Assembly: GCF_025143365.1 (NCBI RefSeq)
Contig: NZ_JALXPE010000031.1
Coordinates: 1-49,118, forward strand
Direction of reading: 5' to 3'
DNA length: 49,118 bases
DNA from: Microbacterium sp. p3-SID336
GTDB lineage: Bacteria; Actinomycetota; Actinomycetes; Actinomycetales; Microbacteriaceae
Shown: one piece after another, positions 38,209 through 46,038 of the stretch
How the letters are laid out: each line of letters opens with the position of its first letter
Numbering within the stretch: position 1 is the first letter of the stretch
Position numbers and translations under genes: made by a program
The notes under the pieces: model-generated
What the model was told of the DNA's origin: nothing
Database searches by the model: none
What the model saw: only the letters and a program-made list of their open reading frames with translations

Positions 38209-39345
38209 GTGCTGTACCTCGACCACGCCGCCACCTCCCCTGTGCGCCCCGAGGTGCGGGCGGCCATGGAGCCGTACCTCACCGCGGTGTTCGGCAACCC
38301 CGCCAGCCACCACACCGCGGGCGAGGCCGCGGCATGCGCACTGGAGGATGCCCGCGCGCGGGTCGCCAGGGTGCTCGGCATGCGCCCCGGCGACATCGTG
38401 TTCACGAGCGGCGGCACGGAGGCGAACAACCTCGCGGTGAAGGGTCTCGTCCTCGGGGCGCTCGCGGCGGGGCGTCGGCACCTGGTGGTCTCGCCGATCG
38501 AGCACGAGTCGATCCTGGAGTCCGCGGCGTACCTGGCGCGGTTCCACGACGTCGCGGTGACCGCGGTGCCGGTCGACCCGCGCGGACGGATCACTCCGGA
38601 GGCGCTGACGGCCGCGATCCGACCGGACACAGCGCTGGTCACGCTCGGCCATGCCAACAACGAGATCGGCACGGTCCAGGACGCGGCGGCGCTGGGCGCG
38701 GTCGCCCGGAGTCACGGTGCCCCCCTGCACCTCGACGCCGTGCAGTCCGCCGGCTGGCTGCCGCTGCACGGACTGGGCGCGGACGCGCTGTCCCTCGCGG
38801 GGCACAAGCTCGGGGCGCCCAAAGGCACAGGCGCTCTCGCCGTGCGCGGCCGCCTCCCGCTCGAACCGGTGCTGCACGGCGGCGGGCAGGAGCGCGGCCG
38901 CCGCTCCGGGACTGCCGACGTCGCCGGTGCGGTGGGCCTGGCGACCGCCCTCGAGCTCGCCGAGCAGGAGCGTGCGGCGACGAGCACACGGGTGGGTGCC
39001 GCGACGGCCGCCTTCGTCGCCGAGGTGCAGCGCCTCGTGCCGGAGGCCGAGCTGACGGGCGACCCCGTGCACCGGCTGCCCGGCAGCGCGAGCTTCACGT
39101 TCGCGGGTGTCAGCGGGGAGGCCGTACTGCTGGAGCTGGAGCGGCGCGGCGTGATCTCGTCGAGCGGCTCCGCGTGCGCGGCCGGGAGCGACGAGCCCTC
39201 GCACGTGCTGCTCGCCTGCGGCATCGCCCCCGCGGTGGCGCAGACCTCGGTGCGGTTCACGTTCGCGCGCACTCCGCTGCCCGCCGACGTCGCCGTCCGG
39301 CTCGCGACCCTCGTCGCCGCCGCCGTCGAGGCCGTCCGGGGGTGA
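38209..39345 (+). CDS. Cysteine desulfurase of the NAD operon (NifS/IscS-like)
   Basis: A 378-residue PLP enzyme that takes sulfur from cysteine. The PLP lysine is K200 (LAGHKLGAPKGTG) and the sulfur-accepting cysteine is C323 (SSGSACAAGSDEPSH). Its position after nadC, 4 bases from its stop, suggests that it builds the [4Fe-4S] cluster of NadA, as known for NifS-like proteins in nad operons. General Fe-S or tRNA thiolation roles are also possible. The GTG at 38209 begins with the family N-terminus VLYLDHAATSPV. Upstream codons in frame lie in nadC. Confidence 0.9.
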   Translation: MLYLDHAATSPVRPEVRAAMEPYLTAVFGNPASHHTAGEAAACALEDARARVARVLGMRPGDIVFTSGGTEANNLAVKGLVLGALAAGRRHLVVSPIEHESILESAAYLARFHDVAVTAVPVDPRGRITPEALTAAIRPDTALVTLGHANNEIGTVQDAAALGAVARSHGAPLHLDAVQSAGWLPLHGLGADALSLAGHKLGAPKGTGALAVRGRLPLEPVLHGGGQERGRRSGTADVAGAVGLATALELAEQERAATSTRVGAATAAFVAEVQRLVPEAELTGDPVHRLPGSASFTFAGVSGEAVLLELERRGVISSSGSACAAGSDEPSHVLLACGIAPAVAQTSVRFTFARTPLPADVAVRLATLVAAAVEAVRG

Positions 39346-39355
39346 GCCGCGGCCA

Positions 39356-39361
39356 TAGACT
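39356..39361 (+). promoter_or_regulatory. -10 box of the leaderless glycosyltransferase gene
   Basis: TAGACT, followed after 6 nt by the GTG at 39368, with no Shine-Dalgarno site. It lies only 10 bases after the cysteine desulfurase stop, so the following gene can be transcribed separately from the NAD operon. Confidence 0.55.
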
Positions 39362-39367
39362 CGGCTG

Positions 39368-40312
39368 GTGACCGCCGCCCCGCTCGTGACGATGATCGTG
39401 CCAGGACGCGACATCGCCGCCTTCGCCCCCGCCGCCATCGACTCGCTGCGCGCGCAGACCGAGCCGCGGTGGCGCGCCCTCCTGATCGACGACGGTTCCG
39501 CCGACGACACCGGCGCCGTCTTCGCCGCGGCGGCAGCCGACGACGAGCGGTTCACGTTCGTGCAGCACCCCGCCTCCCGCGGCCTCGGCGCCGCCCGCAA
39601 CATCGGTCTCGCGCAGGTGGACACCCCCTTCACGGGCTTCCTCGATGCGGACGACGAGCTCCTCCCCGACGCCCTGGCCCTGCTACTCGGCACTCTGGAA
39701 CGGACGGGCAGCGACTTCGCCGCCGGTGCCTACGTGCGAACCCGGCTGCACGGGGACCGCTACGTCGCGGGTCGCGTGCAGCCGTGGGTGGCCGCGGCCA
39801 CGGACCCCGCGCGGCACGGCACCACGCTCGCCGCGCACCCCCACGCGGTGTCGAACATCGTCGCGTGGTCCAAGATCAGCCGCACGGAACTGTGGCAGGA
39901 TCTGCGGTTCCCCGAGGGAGTCGCCTACGAGGATCAGGTCGTGGCGCAGACGCTGTACACCCGGGCGCGCGCGTTCGACGTGATCCCCGACGTGGTGGTG
40001 CGCTGGCGCGTGCGCCCCGACGGCACCTCGATCACGCAGAGCAAGGCGCAGCTGCCGGTGCTGCGCGACTACCTGACCGCCCTCCGCGGAGGCATCCGCG
40101 TGCTGCACGAGGCCGGGGCGCACGCCGCCGTGACGGCGCGCCTCGACCTGATCCTGGCGATGGATGTGGCGCCGCTGCGGGAGATCGCCCGCAGCCACCC
40201 CGACCCCGCGTACGCCGCCGAGGTCGCCGCGTTCATCGCCGAGCTCGAGGCGCTGCCCGAGTTCGCCCACGCCGCCCCCGACCCCGCGCTCGCCGACGCC
40301 CTGTCGTGGTGA
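39368..40312 (+). CDS. Family 2 glycosyltransferase
   Basis: A 314-residue GT-A fold glycosyltransferase. The nucleotide-sugar region starts with APLVTMIVPGRDIAAFAPAA, DDGS is at 41-44, RGLGAARNIGLAQ follows, and the metal-binding DADD is at residues 93-96. The C-terminal half has no strong family mark. No transmembrane segments are seen, so it acts in the cytoplasm or at the membrane face. The start is a GTG with a leaderless -10. Donor and acceptor cannot be inferred, and its neighbours are not cell-surface genes. Confidence 0.85.
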   Translation: MTAAPLVTMIVPGRDIAAFAPAAIDSLRAQTEPRWRALLIDDGSADDTGAVFAAAAADDERFTFVQHPASRGLGAARNIGLAQVDTPFTGFLDADDELLPDALALLLGTLERTGSDFAAGAYVRTRLHGDRYVAGRVQPWVAAATDPARHGTTLAAHPHAVSNIVAWSKISRTELWQDLRFPEGVAYEDQVVAQTLYTRARAFDVIPDVVVRWRVRPDGTSITQSKAQLPVLRDYLTALRGGIRVLHEAGAHAAVTARLDLILAMDVAPLREIARSHPDPAYAAEVAAFIAELEALPEFAHAAPDPALADALSW

Positions 40313-40340
40313 GCGCCTTCGCCCCGAGGAGCACCCCCGC

Positions 40341-41114
40341 ATGAACGACTACCTCGCCTCACTGTTCTCCCTCGACGGGCGCACCGCGGTGGTGACCGGC
40401 GGCAGCTCCGGCATCGGCCGCGGCATCGCCACCGCCCTCGCGCGCGCCGGGGCCTCGGTCGTGATCGTCGCCCGCGGGGAGGACAGGATCCGCGCGACCG
40501 TCGAGGAGCTGCAGGGGCTCGGATGCCGGGCGGCGGGGGTCGTGGGCGACCTCGGCACGCGCGAGGGCATCCGGGACGTGGCCGAGGCCGCGACCGAGCC
40601 CTTCGGCGAGCCCGACATCCTCGTGAACTCGGCCGGCATCAACATCCGCCCTCCCTTCGCCGACATCACCCAGGAGGACTGGGACGCGACGATGACCGTC
40701 AACGCGCTGGCACCGTTCCTGCTCGGACAGCGGTATGCGCAGGGCATGGCCGCGCGGGGGTACGGGCGCCTCATCCACATCAGCTCGCAGCAGGCGCACC
40801 GGGCGTTCGTGAGCAGCGGGGTCTACGGTGCGTCGAAGGGCGCCGTGGAGTCGCTGATGCGTTCGGAGGCGGAGGCGTGGGGCGGCACCGGGGTCACCAG
40901 CAACACCCTGGTGCCCGGATTCGTGCTGACACCGCTGAACGCGCGTCTGCAGGAGGACCCTGAGACCATCGCCGCCTTGGCCGCGCGCACCATGATCGGC
41001 CGCAACGGGCTGCCGAGCGACTTCGCGGGCGCTGCCGTGTTCCTGGCCGGCGCGGGCTCGGCCTACGTGACGGGGCATTCGCTGTTCGTCGACGGCGGCC
41101 TCTCCGTGCACTGA
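40341..41114 (+). CDS. Short-chain dehydrogenase/reductase
   Basis: A 257-residue classical SDR. The cofactor motif is TGGSSGIGRG (19-28), NSAG is at 97-100, and the catalytic set is S148/S149, Y162 and K166 (SSQQAHRAFVSSGVYGASKG). A conventional C-terminus follows. The ATG at 40341 begins the usual LFSLDGRTAVVTG. Its substrate is not evident. It resembles gluconate/mannonate dehydrogenase-like or 3-oxoacyl reductase-like SDRs. It lies 28 bases after the glycosyltransferase stop and ends at the tandem repeat array. Confidence 0.87.
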   Translation: MNDYLASLFSLDGRTAVVTGGSSGIGRGIATALARAGASVVIVARGEDRIRATVEELQGLGCRAAGVVGDLGTREGIRDVAEAATEPFGEPDILVNSAGINIRPPFADITQEDWDATMTVNALAPFLLGQRYAQGMAARGYGRLIHISSQQAHRAFVSSGVYGASKGAVESLMRSEAEAWGGTGVTSNTLVPGFVLTPLNARLQEDPETIAALAARTMIGRNGLPSDFAGAAVFLAGAGSAYVTGHSLFVDGGLSVH

Positions 41115-41173
41115 CCCCCGCAGGATGCGCCTCGCCGGGACATCCCCCAGCTGGACGGACAAGCCCGGCGCAC

Positions 41174-41328
41174 CGGCACGGCTGGGCGGACGAGCCCCTC
41201 TCACCGGCACGGCTGGGCGGACGAGTCCGGCGCTCCGGCACGGCTGAGCGGAGACACCCGGCACTCCGGCACGGCTGGGCGGACGAGTCCGGCGCTCCGG
41301 CACGGCTGAGCGGAGACACCCGGCACTC
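41174..41328. repeat. 31-bp tandem repeat array
   Basis: Five consecutive 31-base units (41174, 41205, 41236, 41267 and 41298), all beginning CGGCACGGCTG. Two unit types alternate: one with GGCGGACGAGTCCGGCG and one with AGCGGAGACACCCGGCA, so units 2-3 are repeated exactly as units 4-5 (62 bases). Degenerate copies flank it on both sides (about 41150-41173 and 41329-41363). The array fills the 258-base gap between the convergent SDR and ABC-exporter genes, where no gene is present. Since 31 is not a multiple of three, it is unlikely to be coding. Confidence 0.9.
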
Positions 41329-41372
41329 CGGCTCACCCCTGGGCGGAAGGACCCCCGGCGCACCGCGCGCGC

Positions 41373-43457
41373 TCACGCCTCGGGCGGGTAGGGCCTGTCC
41401 TCAGGGCGCGGCTCGGCGATCAGCGGGATCCCGGCGGTGAGCGCGGCGACCGCGTCGGCACCAGCCGCGTCCTCCGGCGCCCGGTCGGCGCGCCGCGCGG
41501 CCAGCCCCGCCTGCACTCCCCCGGTCACCGATCCGGCCGTGCCCGCCGTCTCGATCTCCGTCTCGATCTCCGCCTCGGTGTCGAGCACCCGGGAGGCGGC
41601 GACCTGCTGCGCCGCCAGATCGGCGTAGAGCCCGCCCTGTGCCAGCAGCTCGGCGTGGGTCCCCGACTCGACGATCCGCCCCGCGTCGAGCACGTGGATC
41701 ACGTCGGCGCCCATGACCGTCGACAGCCGGTGCGCGATCGAGAGGGTCGTGCGGCCCTTGGCGGCCTCGTCGAGCGCCTCCTGCACGACCCGCTCGGAGA
41801 CGGTGTCCAGCGCCGAGGTGGCCTCGTCGAGCAGCAGCACCGGGGGATCCTTCAGCAGCACGCGAGCGATGGCGATGCGCTGTTTCTCCCCGCCGGAGAG
41901 GCGGTAGCCTCGCTCGCCGACGACCGTGTCGTAGCCCTTCTCGAACCCGCTGATGATGTGGTGGATGTTCGCGGCCGTGCAGGCGGCGATCAGCTCCTGC
42001 TCCGTCGCATCGGGCTTGGCGTACAGGAGGTTCTCGCGGATGGTCGCGTGGAACAGATAGGTCTCCTGCGACACGATCCCGACGTCGTCGATGATCGAGT
42101 CGTGGCGCAGCGTGCGCACATCCGCCCCGGCGAACAGAACGTGACCGCCCGAGGCCTCGTAGAGCCGCGGCGCCAGATAGAGGATCGTGGTCTTGCCCGC
42201 TCCCGACGGACCGACGAAGGCCACGTGCTGTCCCGGCTCCGCGACGAACGACACCCCCTGGAGGGTCGGACGTGCGTCGGCGGCCGCGTCGGGATAGCGG
42301 AACACGACCTCGTCGAACGCGATACGGCCGCGTGGCCCCGGTGCCCGGTCGACGGTGATGGCATCGGGCGCGTCGGTGATCTCGGGCACCAGGTCGAGGT
42401 ACTCGAAGATGCGGGCGAACAGCGCCGAGGAGGTCTGCAGGTCGAGCGACACCCGCATCAGGCCCATGAGGGGCATGAGCAGACGCGCCTGCACGGTCGT
42501 GAACGCCACGATCGTGCCCGCCGTGATCGCCCCCGTCCCACCCGCGATGAAGTAGCCCGACACCAGGTAGATGACGGCCGGAACGCTGGCCATGATCACC
42601 TGCACGACCGCGAAGAAGCCCTGGCCGCTCATGGCACGGCGCACCTGAAGCGTCACCTGGTTGCGGTTCTCGGCCTGATACCGCTCGGACTCGGTGCGCT
42701 GCCGGTTGAACGCCTTCGACAGGAGCATGCCCGACACGCTCAGCGTCTCCTGCGTGATGGAGGTCAGCTCCGACAGGGACTCCTGCGTCTCGCCGGCGAT
42801 GCGGGCGCGCACCTGCCCGACACGACGCTGCACCAGCACCAGGAACGGCATCAGCACGACCGCGATCAGCGTCAGACGCCAGTCGATCAGGATCATGGCG
42901 ACCAGGGAGGCGATCACCGTGACGGCATTGCCGAGGATGCTGGTGACCGTGTTGGTCAGCACCCCCGACACTCCGCCGACGTCGTTCTGCAGCCGCGACT
43001 GGATCACGCCGGTCTTGGTCCGCGTGAAGAAGCCGAGCTCCATCGCCTGCAGATGCTCGAACAGGCGCACCCTGAGATCGCCGGTGACGCTGTTGCCCAC
43101 GGTCGCGGTGAGCCAGGTCTGCGCGACGCCGAGCGCCGCGGAGAGCAGGAACAGCGCCACCATCGCGCCGACCAGCCAGCCGAGCAGCGACAGGTGCGGT
43201 CCGCCCCCGTCGACCGGGAACAGCGCGTCGTCGAAGATGCGCTGCACCAGCAGCGGCGGGATCACCGCGATGCCGGCGCCCAGGACGACGAGCACTCCGG
43301 TGAAGAGGATGCGCCAGCGGTAGGCGCTGAACAGCGCGACGACCCTGCTCCCGAGGCCTTCGATGCGCGGCGCCTCGGCGTTGAGCCTGCGCTGCGCGTC
43401 TTCGTCGACCCCGCGGAATCCGCCGCGAGGTCCGCCCATGCCGCCGCCCATGCTCAT
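41373..43457 (-). CDS. ABC exporter (fused membrane and ATPase domains)
   Basis: A 694-residue half-transporter of the MsbA/LmrA-like multidrug or lipid type. The Met/Gly-rich N-terminus (MSMGGGMGGPRGGF) precedes six helices (about 50-335). The ATPase domain has Walker A GPSGAGKTT, signature LSGGEKQR, Walker B VLLLDEATSALD and a switch histidine in LSIAHRLSTVMGAD. After it comes an unusual C-terminal tail of about 90 residues with a doubled EIETEIET stretch. The ATG at 43457 has a leaderless -10 TACGCT 6 nt upstream. It is divergent from a DHA2 pump gene, so the pair looks like an efflux locus, though no regulator is adjacent. Confidence 0.9.
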   Translation of the reverse strand: MSMGGGMGGPRGGFRGVDEDAQRRLNAEAPRIEGLGSRVVALFSAYRWRILFTGVLVVLGAGIAVIPPLLVQRIFDDALFPVDGGGPHLSLLGWLVGAMVALFLLSAALGVAQTWLTATVGNSVTGDLRVRLFEHLQAMELGFFTRTKTGVIQSRLQNDVGGVSGVLTNTVTSILGNAVTVIASLVAMILIDWRLTLIAVVLMPFLVLVQRRVGQVRARIAGETQESLSELTSITQETLSVSGMLLSKAFNRQRTESERYQAENRNQVTLQVRRAMSGQGFFAVVQVIMASVPAVIYLVSGYFIAGGTGAITAGTIVAFTTVQARLLMPLMGLMRVSLDLQTSSALFARIFEYLDLVPEITDAPDAITVDRAPGPRGRIAFDEVVFRYPDAAADARPTLQGVSFVAEPGQHVAFVGPSGAGKTTILYLAPRLYEASGGHVLFAGADVRTLRHDSIIDDVGIVSQETYLFHATIRENLLYAKPDATEQELIAACTAANIHHIISGFEKGYDTVVGERGYRLSGGEKQRIAIARVLLKDPPVLLLDEATSALDTVSERVVQEALDEAAKGRTTLSIAHRLSTVMGADVIHVLDAGRIVESGTHAELLAQGGLYADLAAQQVAASRVLDTEAEIETEIETAGTAGSVTGGVQAGLAARRADRAPEDAAGADAVAALTAGIPLIAEPRPEDRPYPPEA

Positions 43458-43463
43458 GGCGCA

Positions 43464-43469
43464 AGCGTA
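43464..43469 (-). promoter_or_regulatory. -10 box of the leaderless ABC exporter gene
   Basis: Minus-strand TACGCT, 6 nt before the ATG ending at 43457. No Shine-Dalgarno site lies between. The second in-frame ATG, two codons later, is less likely. Confidence 0.55.
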
Positions 43470-43553
43470 CCCACGGCCGGGGACACCGCCGATCCGGCCC
43501 TTCTGCTCGGAGCGGATTCGTCAAGGATCGGAATGAAATGTCCGCGGCACCCG

Positions 43554-43560
43554 TTACGCT
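43554..43560 (+). promoter_or_regulatory. -10 of the DHA2 transporter gene
   Basis: TTACGCT, 59 bases before the ATG at 43619. It lies downstream of an alternative ATG at 43538, so transcription from it starts too late to use that ATG. This supports the start chosen for the transporter. Confidence 0.4.
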
Positions 43561-43618
43561 GAAGGACTCTCGCGAACTCTCGCACGATCCGCTCTTCTCG
43601 ATGCCTTGGAGGCCGCCC

Positions 43619-45094
43619 ATGTCTGCCGTCGATACCGGCTCCATCACGACGCCTCCCGCCGGGAACGGAGAGATCCCCCGCCGGGACATGCGCGTCATCT
43701 GGCTGCTGCTCGTCGCCGCCTTCGTCGCGATCCTCAACGAGACGACGATGGGCATCGCGATCCCGCACCTGAACGCCGACCTGGGCATCCCGCCCGAGCT
43801 CGGCCAGTGGCTCACGAGCGCGTTCATGCTGACGATGGCCGTGGTCATCCCGACCACGGGATTCATCCTGCAGCGCTTCACCACCCGCCAGGTGTTCATC
43901 GCGGCCATGACCGCGTTCTCGCTCGGCACGCTCGTGGCGCTGGTCGCGCCCGGCTTCTCGGTGCTGCTGGTGGGCCGCGTCATCCAGGCCGCGGGCACCG
44001 GCATCATGATGCCGCTGCTGATGACGACCATCATGAACGTCGTGCCCGCGCAGTCGCGCGGTCGGATGATGGGCCGCGTCGGTCTCGTCATCTCGCTCGC
44101 GCCGGCGATCGGCCCGACGCTCGCGGGTGCCGTGCTCGACACCTTCAGCTGGCGTGCGCTGTTCGCGATCGTGCTCCCGATCGCCCTCATCTCGCTGGCG
44201 ATGGGCGCGAAGTGGATGACGAACCTCGGGGAGACGCGCAAGGCGCCGCTGGACGTGCTCTCGATCCCGCTCGCCGCGCTCGGCTTCGGCGGCATCGTGT
44301 TCGGCCTCAGCCAGTTCGGCGGCGAGGGCGGCTCCGGCGGCACCGCCGGCGTGATCGCCCTGATCGTCGGCGCGGTCTCGCTCGCGCTGTTCGTGTGGCG
44401 TCAGCTCGTGCTGCAGCGCATCGACGACGCGCTGCTCGACCTGCGCGTGTTCCGCTCCGGCAACTTCTCGCTCGCGGTCATCATCATGACGATCCTGGCG
44501 CTGTCGATGTTCGGCACGCTCACGCTGCTCCCGCAGTACCTGCAGAACGTGGCAGGTCTCACCGCGCTGGAGTCGGGCCTCATCCTGCTCCCCGGCTCGG
44601 TGCTCATGGGTCTGCTGGGTCCGGTCATGGGCCGCGTCTACGACGCCAAGGGCACCCGCCCGCTCCTCATCCCCGGCACCGTGCTGGTGTCGGCCGCGCT
44701 GTTCTTCTACTCGACGGTCGGCGAGCACACCGTGTGGTGGCTGCTGATCATCGTGCAGGCGGCCATGTCGGTCGGGCTCGCGATGTCGTTCACGCCGCTG
44801 TTCTCGTCGTCGCTCGGCTCGCTGCACCGCTCCCTGTACTCGCACGGCTCGGCGGTGCTCAACACGCTGCAGCAGGTCGGCGGCGCGGCAGGTGTCGCGC
44901 TGCTCACCGTGACGTACTCGGCGATCCTGCACGCGGGCGAGAACGAGGGCCTGTCCCGCGCGGTCGCCGGGGCGCCCGGCGCCAGGACGGCCTTCCTGAT
45001 CGCCGCGATCATCTCGCTCGCCGCGGTCGCGCTGAGCCCCTTCGTCCGCAAGCCGGCGGACGATGCCGGCGACAGCGGTCACGGCGGTCACTGA
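43619..45094 (+). CDS. DHA2-type multidrug MFS transporter
   Basis: A 491-residue proton-coupled MFS exporter of the DHA2 (14-helix) type. The first helix (RVIWLLLVAAFVAILNET) is followed by IAIPHLNADLGIPPE and TGFILQRFTTRQVFIAAMTA. The motif C-like glycine/proline stretch VGLVISLAPAIGPTLAGAV identifies an antiporter. The ATG at 43619 is preferred because GGAGG lies 6 nt upstream. The in-frame ATG at 43538 has a poor Shine-Dalgarno site and would add 27 residues. It is divergent from the ABC exporter. Confidence 0.9.
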   Translation: MSAVDTGSITTPPAGNGEIPRRDMRVIWLLLVAAFVAILNETTMGIAIPHLNADLGIPPELGQWLTSAFMLTMAVVIPTTGFILQRFTTRQVFIAAMTAFSLGTLVALVAPGFSVLLVGRVIQAAGTGIMMPLLMTTIMNVVPAQSRGRMMGRVGLVISLAPAIGPTLAGAVLDTFSWRALFAIVLPIALISLAMGAKWMTNLGETRKAPLDVLSIPLAALGFGGIVFGLSQFGGEGGSGGTAGVIALIVGAVSLALFVWRQLVLQRIDDALLDLRVFRSGNFSLAVIIMTILALSMFGTLTLLPQYLQNVAGLTALESGLILLPGSVLMGLLGPVMGRVYDAKGTRPLLIPGTVLVSAALFFYSTVGEHTVWWLLIIVQAAMSVGLAMSFTPLFSSSLGSLHRSLYSHGSAVLNTLQQVGGAAGVALLTVTYSAILHAGENEGLSRAVAGAPGARTAFLIAAIISLAAVALSPFVRKPADDAGDSGHGGH

Positions 45095-45125
45095 CCGCCC
45101 GGTCGGCTGCGACGGCGGCTGCCGC

Positions 45126-45272
45126 TCAGCGCCCCTTCGGCGCGGGGAAGTGGCAGACGCCGTCGCTGCAGTAACCGGCGCCCTCCCCGTCGAGCAGCTC
45201 GGGAGCACCAGGCACCGGCTGCAGCGCGGAGGGCGACAGGGGCTCGGTGTTCTCGGGCGTCTTCTCGGTCAT
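45126..45272 (-). CDS. 48-residue conserved small protein with two cysteines
   Basis: A 48-residue protein with an acidic and Pro-rich N-terminus (MTEKTPENTEPLSPSALQPV) and a C-terminal GYCSDGVCHFPAPKGR, in which two cysteines four residues apart sit next to a histidine. That arrangement could bind metal or form a disulphide. I recall similar small actinobacterial proteins but not a function. The ATG ends at 45272 and a minus-strand TACGAT lies 6 nt upstream (45284-45279), giving a leaderless transcript. A longer frame across the AhpD-like gene is its antisense shadow. Confidence 0.7.
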   Translation of the reverse strand: MTEKTPENTEPLSPSALQPVPGAPELLDGEGAGYCSDGVCHFPAPKGR

Positions 45273-45278
45273 CCCTCG

Positions 45279-45284
45279 ATCGTA
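45279..45284 (-). promoter_or_regulatory. -10 box of the leaderless 48-residue protein gene
   Basis: Minus-strand TACGAT, with 6 nt (CGAGGG) to the ATG. This supports the small ORF as a real gene. Confidence 0.5.
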
Positions 45285-45339
45285 CGCCTGCCACGGCCAG
45301 CCGGCTCCGACGCCTCTTCCGACGGTGTGCAGCCGGGCG

Positions 45340-45345
45340 TATCCT
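45340..45345 (+). promoter_or_regulatory. -10 box for the AhpD-like gene and its leader ORF
   Basis: TATCCT, followed after 7 nt by an ATG at 45353 that begins a very short ORF. The AhpD-like ATG is 59 bases further on. The transcript of the AhpD-like gene would therefore begin on this leader ORF. Confidence 0.45.
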
Positions 45346-45352
45346 GCGGGTG

Positions 45353-45379
45353 ATGCGGGCTGCTGCCACCCGGCGGTGA
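45353..45379 (+). CDS. Putative 8-residue leaderless leader peptide
   Basis: ATG followed by seven codons and TGA, encoding MRAAATRR. It has the leaderless signature TATCCT-N7-ATG and ends 25 bases before the AhpD-like start. Short leaderless ORFs ahead of stress or nutrient genes are known in actinobacteria, where they may attenuate expression. Its tiny size means that chance is a real alternative. Confidence 0.35.
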   Translation: MRAAATRR

Positions 45380-45404
45380 CTCCGCACGGCGCGAGGGAGC
45401 CGAC

Positions 45405-46016
45405 ATGATCATCCGTCCTCCGACGGCGTCCACAGCCGAAGGGCATGTCGCCGCGATGTACGACAGCGACCTCGCCGACGACGGCTTCGTGTTCGCGCAC
45501 ACCCAGGCGATGGCGGTGAATCCCGAGGCGCATGCCGCGTTCGAGGCGCTGGTGCACGCGATCGTGCCGTCCATCGGACTGCGCGTCTACGAGGCCGCGA
45601 CCCTCGGCGCCGCCCGCGCGATCGGCTCGACGCACTGCCTCCTCGCGCACGGCCGCAAGTCGCTGCGCGCCGGAGTGCTCGACGACGCCGGCCTCGTCGC
45701 CTTCGGCGAGGGTGACGATGCGGCCTTCAGCCCCGCGGAGCAGGCTGTCGTCCGGTACGCGGCACGGCTCTCCACCGCCCCCGCGGCGATGACCGACGCC
45801 GACACGCAGGAGCTCCGCGACGCCGGCTTCACCGACCGGCAGATCGTCGACATCACCCTCGCCGCGGCGGCACGGAACTACTTCAGCAGGGCCCTGCTCG
45901 CCCTGGCGGTCCCGCTCGATCCCGTGCCGGGCCTCAGCGACGCGGTCACCATCGCGCTCACTGCCGGATCCGGCCACGGGAGCCAGGGCGACGGGGCGCC
46001 GCCAGCCGATCGATAG
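45405..46016 (+). CDS. AhpD/carboxymuconolactone decarboxylase-like protein
   Basis: A 203-residue all-helical protein of the AhpD-like superfamily. The active-site segment is E63 in RVYEAATLGA and STHCLLAHG with C78 and H82. Compared with AhpD (E118, C130, C133, H137), the glutamate, second cysteine and histidine align. The first cysteine is replaced by S75, so this is a one-cysteine member, often annotated as peroxidase-related. A thiol peroxidase or unknown redox role is likely. The ATG at 45405 has GAGGGAG 6 nt upstream. Confidence 0.82.
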   Translation: MIIRPPTASTAEGHVAAMYDSDLADDGFVFAHTQAMAVNPEAHAAFEALVHAIVPSIGLRVYEAATLGAARAIGSTHCLLAHGRKSLRAGVLDDAGLVAFGEGDDAAFSPAEQAVVRYAARLSTAPAAMTDADTQELRDAGFTDRQIVDITLAAAARNYFSRALLALAVPLDPVPGLSDAVTIALTAGSGHGSQGDGAPPADR

Positions 46017-46026
46017 GCCGCTGCCC

Positions 46027-46032
46027 TACCGT
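46027..46032 (+). promoter_or_regulatory. -10 box of the leaderless acyltransferase gene
   Basis: TACCGT, followed after 6 nt by the ATG at 46039, with no Shine-Dalgarno site. It lies 10 bases after the AhpD-like stop. Confidence 0.5.
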
Positions 46033-46038
46033 GGACGG

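Noticed and set aside
41174..41328. CRISPR array
   Set aside because: The units abut directly without unique spacers. It is a simple tandem repeat, and no cas gene is near.
40894..41376. Minus-strand open frame through the 31-bp array
   Set aside because: It consists of repeats with a length not divisible by three and shows no homology. It arises because the array lacks stops in that frame by chance.
43538..43618. Alternative ATG start for the DHA2 transporter
   Set aside because: A weak Shine-Dalgarno site, and a likely -10 box (43554-43560) lies downstream of it. The ATG at 43619 has GGAGG at good spacing.
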